Assembly (NCBI GenBank): GCA_023251415.1
Contig: JAHEYX010000120.1
Span: 1 to 8,440, forward strand
Length of the DNA stretch: 8,440 bases
From: Chitinophagales bacterium
Lineage (GTDB): Bacteria; Bacteroidota; Bacteroidia; Chitinophagales; CAIODY01
Reading direction: 5' to 3'
Shown here piece after piece: positions 6,871 through 8,440 of this stretch; position 1 is the first letter of the stretch, and each line of letters begins with the position of its first letter. The position numbers were made by a program, and so were the translations under genes. Below the pieces are notes generated by a model. The model saw only the letters and a list, made by a program, of their open reading frames with translations, was not told the DNA's origin and searched no databases.

Positions 6871-7202
6871 GTTAAACAAATCCTGTTATTGGAGGTGCTT
6901 AATTTGAACACTTAATCTTTATCCTCATAATTTCTTTCACTTCTTGATTGAGTTTACATCATGGATACCTGGAACAGGTTGTTTGAATTTAGAACATAAA
7001 CCCTACCTAATGCAATAAAACAAACAATATAATATAGTAATTATATCATATTTAAATTTGCATAAATGCAAATAAATAAAGATATTGCAAGTAATGTTTA
7101 TATAGTGAGGTGTTTTTAGTACGAGTTTTTAGCTGGCAGATTGAACCTTAATAAAACTAATTTATTGATGTAGGGAAAGGATTTGAATTAAATAGTTTAG
7201 TC
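6871..7202. other. Gene-free region upstream of cas2
   Basis: In this 332-bp stretch I find no supportable ORF. A 12-codon ATG frame at 6961-6999 is too short to credit. I looked for a decayed cas1 3' end directly before cas2 and found no recognisable Cas1 sequence: the frames are interrupted by stops close to the cas2 start. The only notable element is the palindrome with a -7 box near 7053-7073. The cas2 leader of about 130 nt is AT-rich and without obvious structure. Confidence 0.6.
7053..7073 (+). promoter_or_regulatory. Bacteroidota -7 box overlapping an 18-bp palindrome (putative cas2 promoter and operator)
   Basis: TAAATTTG at 7053-7060 is an exact match to TAnnTTTG. ATTTGCAT (7056-7063) and ATGCAAAT (7066-7073) form a perfect 8-bp inverted repeat with a 2-bp centre that overlaps the -7 box and covers the expected start site (about 7066-7068). 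This is where a dimeric repressor would block initiation. No good TTG lies at the -33 position. Transcription would run into cas2 with a leader of about 135 nt. No candidate regulator gene is in the window. Confidence 0.45.
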
Positions 7203-7541
7203 ATGAACCAAGATCGTTTAAACGCATATCGCATCATGTGGGTACTTGTTTTTTTTGATTTACCGACTGAAACAGCTGCAGAACGCAAAGTAGCAGCCAA
7301 ATTTCGAAAACACATCATGCAAGATGGTTTTCAGATGTTTCAATTTAGTATTTATTTAAGACATTGTGCTAGTATTGAAAATGCACAGGTTCATATAAAA
7401 CGCACCAAATTAAATTTACCGGAAAAGGGACATGTAGGTATATTGTGTATAACCGACAAGCAATTTGGTGATATTGAGATATTTTACGGCAAAAAGATTA
7501 CAGCCAACCCAAAAGTCCCACAACAATTAGAGATGTTTTAA
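7203..7541 (+). CDS. cas2: CRISPR-associated endonuclease Cas2, type II (II-C) group
   Basis: This complete 112-residue Cas2 is the dimeric scaffold that, with two Cas1 dimers, forms the spacer-integration complex. The sequence fits the Bacteroidota type II form closely. YRIMWVLVFFDLP holds the conserved Asp19 of the ferredoxin-like fold after the first strand. KFRKHIMQDGFQMFQFSIYLRHCAS covers helix 1 and strand 2, ENAQVHIKRTK helix 2, and GHVGILCITDKQFGDIEIFYGKK the last strands. The C-terminus KVPQQLEMF is characteristic of this group. The start at 7203 leaves the usual few residues before YRIMW. In type II-C loci cas2 normally follows cas9 and cas1, but here no other cas gene precedes it. 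It is followed directly by a terminator and the array. It is probably functional in sequence, but adaptation would need Cas1 encoded elsewhere. Confidence 0.95.
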   Translation: MNQDRLNAYRIMWVLVFFDLPTETAAERKVAAKFRKHIMQDGFQMFQFSIYLRHCASIENAQVHIKRTKLNLPEKGHVGILCITDKQFGDIEIFYGKKITANPKVPQQLEMF

Positions 7542-7548
7542 GAGAAAA

Positions 7549-7590
7549 TATAAAACCCCTTTACCGATATTAGCAGAAAGGGGTTTTATA
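7549..7590. terminator. Terminator after cas2, bidirectional
   Basis: TATAAAACCCCTTT (7549-7562) and AAAGGGGTTTTATA (7577-7590) are perfectly complementary over 14 bp with a 14-nt loop. The stem begins 8 bp after the cas2 stop. On the + strand GGGG is followed by TTTTATAT. On the - strand CCCC-containing RNA ends in a TTTTATATTTT stretch. It can therefore stop cas2 transcripts and also RNA arriving from the array side. Confidence 0.85.
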
Positions 7591-7631
7591 TAGGATTGGC
7601 AAAAATGCTGAATCCAAGATCAATAACAGAA

Positions 7632-7675
7632 ATTCAATTGATTTTTTTATTCAGATAATTAAGCAAAAACACAAT
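7632..7675 (+). repeat. Degenerate CRISPR repeat, candidate tracrRNA anti-repeat
   Basis: These 44 bp align with the 47-bp repeat in the same orientation. TTCAATTGAT (7633-7642) corresponds to TTGAATTGAT, TCAGA (7651-7655) to TCAGA, AAGCAAA (7661-7667) to AAGCAAA, and CACAAT (7670-7675) to CACAAC, with the middle diverged to a T-run. Read as + strand RNA it can pair with a - strand crRNA. CACAAU pairs with GUUGUG (one G-U), then a small asymmetric bulge (AA against A), then AAGCAAA with UUUGCUU, and UCAGA with UCUGA. Lower stem, bulge and upper stem are the layout of Cas9 crRNA:tracrRNA duplexes. The alternative is an eroded terminal repeat at the leader-distal end of the array, since it lies 25 bp from repeat 1. 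The two views are not exclusive. I see no convincing promoter or U-tract for a + strand tracrRNA. Confidence 0.55.
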
Positions 7676-7680
7676 AAAAT

Positions 7681-7700
7681 AGCGGCTTTTAAGCCGAGCT
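7681..7700. other. Hairpin between degenerate repeat and array
   Basis: CGGCTTTTAAGCCG (7683-7696) forms a 5-6-bp stem. On the + strand it follows the putative anti-repeat directly, where a tracrRNA nexus hairpin would be. On the - strand it follows repeat 1 and is succeeded by CTATTTTATT, a weak terminator-like context that could end the array transcript. Confidence 0.45.
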
Positions 7701-8440
7701 GTTGAATTGATAATGTCAAAGATCAGAATTTGAAAGCAAATCACAACAACCTTTCCGATTTACTGCCATTAGTTAAAGTTGAATTGATAATGTCAAAGAT
7801 CAGAATTTGAAAGCAAATCACAACAATACAGGGTAACAGTCGTGTTTTCATAGTGTTGAATTGATAATGTCAAAGATCAGAATTTGAAAGCAAATCACAA
7901 CAGCAAAGGAAACATTGATAATAATGTATCAGTTGAATTGATAATGTCAAAGATCAGAATTTGAAAGCAAATCACAACGAGGGGACTGCCATTCAAATCG
8001 GACAACCGGTTGAATTGATAATGTCAAAGATCAGAATTTGAAAGCAAATCACAACAAAAGCGCCAGTATGAATTGCGAGAGGGAAGTTGAATTGATAATG
8101 TCAAAGATCAGAATTTGAAAGCAAATCACAACACTTTCGCCTCTGCTGTTTTTATCAAACAAGTTGAATTGATAATGTCAAAGATCAGAATTTGAAAGCA
8201 AATCACAACTACGATTATTGCAGTACTTATGAATTCAATGTTGAATTGATAATGTCAAAGATCAGAATTTGAAAGCAAATCACAACTGTTCTTGGACAAA
8301 TGAACACAAACGGTGAGTTGAATTGATAATGTCAAAGATCAGAATTTGAAAGCAAATCACAACGTAACCAACACCACCTTCAAACTGTGCAACGTTGAAT
8401 TGATAATGTCAAAGATCAGAATTTGAAAGCAAATCACAAC
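7701..8440 (-). CRISPR. Type II-C CRISPR array, 10 repeats and 9 spacers, continuing beyond the window
   Basis: Ten 47-bp repeats, identical as far as I can read, start at 7701, 7778, 7855, 7932, 8009, 8086, 8163, 8240, 8317 and 8394, with nine spacers of exactly 30 bp (77-bp period). The last base of the window is the last base of repeat 10, so the array is probably cut. Repeats run GTTGAATTGATAATG...AGCAAATCACAAC on the + strand. The reverse complement starts GTTGTGATTTGCTTTCAAAT, a start I recall for Bacteroides fragilis type II-C repeats. All spacers differ. I assign the - strand as the crRNA strand from the repeat-embedded promoter and the side of the degenerate repeat. The leader and newest spacers would then lie to the right, outside the window, and the cas2 side would be the old end. 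Long repeats (46-47 bp) with 30-bp spacers are typical of Bacteroidota type II-C. The Cas9 that would use these crRNAs is not in the window. Confidence 0.97.
7717..7746 (-). promoter_or_regulatory. Promoter-like element inside each repeat (shown for repeat 1)
   Basis: On the - strand each repeat contains TTG (7744-7746 in repeat 1), 19 bp, then GATCTTTG (7717-7724). This matches the Bacteroidota TTG / TAnnTTTG promoter at all defined -7 positions but the first, with normal spacing. Initiation would fall about 7 bp downstream, in the last ~10 bp of the repeat, so that each repeat could start an RNA reading into the next spacer. Repeat-embedded crRNA promoters are known from type II-C systems of Neisseria. 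The + strand counterpart (AGAATTTG) matches the -7 box less well. Confidence 0.5.

Noticed and set aside
6900..6965. Possible transposase or other gene fragment on the - strand
   Set aside because: The frames are only about 10-20 codons long between stops and match no family I can name.
6961..6999. Short ATG ORF of 12 codons
   Set aside because: It is too short and has no supporting context or recognisable peptide.

Overview
The window looks like a chromosomal segment of a Bacteroidota bacterium. The evidence is a type IX secretion (T9SS) C-terminal sorting domain, a TonB-type C-terminal domain, gene starts without Shine-Dalgarno sequences, several matches to the Bacteroidota -7 box TAnnTTTG, and a type II-C CRISPR array with 47-bp repeats typical of the phylum. 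All genes read on the + strand. The main CRISPR transcript probably reads on the - strand.

Left part (1-2756), about 45% GC in the lines I counted. It holds the 3' end of a protein with a TonB C-terminal domain (1-395), a structured non-coding gap (396-719), and a secreted 656-residue protein (720-2690). The secreted protein has a gingipain-like (C25) core in which both catalytic positions appear substituted, followed by a T9SS sorting tail. A hairpin with a 25-bp stem (2702-2756) closes this block.

Middle part (about 2757-6393), visibly AT-rich (20-22% GC in the lines I counted). It holds two closely linked genes, an alpha/beta hydrolase with a complete Ser-Asp-His triad (2944-4533) and a flavin amine oxidase (4539-6314) separated by 5 bp. 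The sharp composition change suggests horizontal acquisition. A small unrecognised beta-rich protein (6394-6753) follows with intermediate composition. Its transcript probably ends at a pair of hairpins with a U8 tract (6799-6870).

Right part (6871-8440). After about 330 bp without a gene, which includes a -7 box overlapping an 18-bp palindrome, comes a complete type II Cas2 (7203-7541), a strong terminator, a degenerate repeat that could supply a tracrRNA anti-repeat (7632-7675), and an array of 10 identical 47-bp repeats with nine 30-bp spacers (7701-8440, cut by the window end). No cas1 or cas9 lies in the window. The genes left of cas2 are not cas genes, so the usual cas9-cas1-cas2-array order is broken or rearranged here. 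The repeats carry a promoter-like TTG-N19-GATCTTTG on the - strand. With the position of the degenerate repeat, this suggests crRNAs are made on the - strand, toward cas2, with each repeat acting as a promoter.

The left and middle genes have no evident functional link to CRISPR. The best candidates for something undescribed are the hydrolase/oxidase pair and the unusual arrangement of the orphan cas2, degenerate repeat and array.
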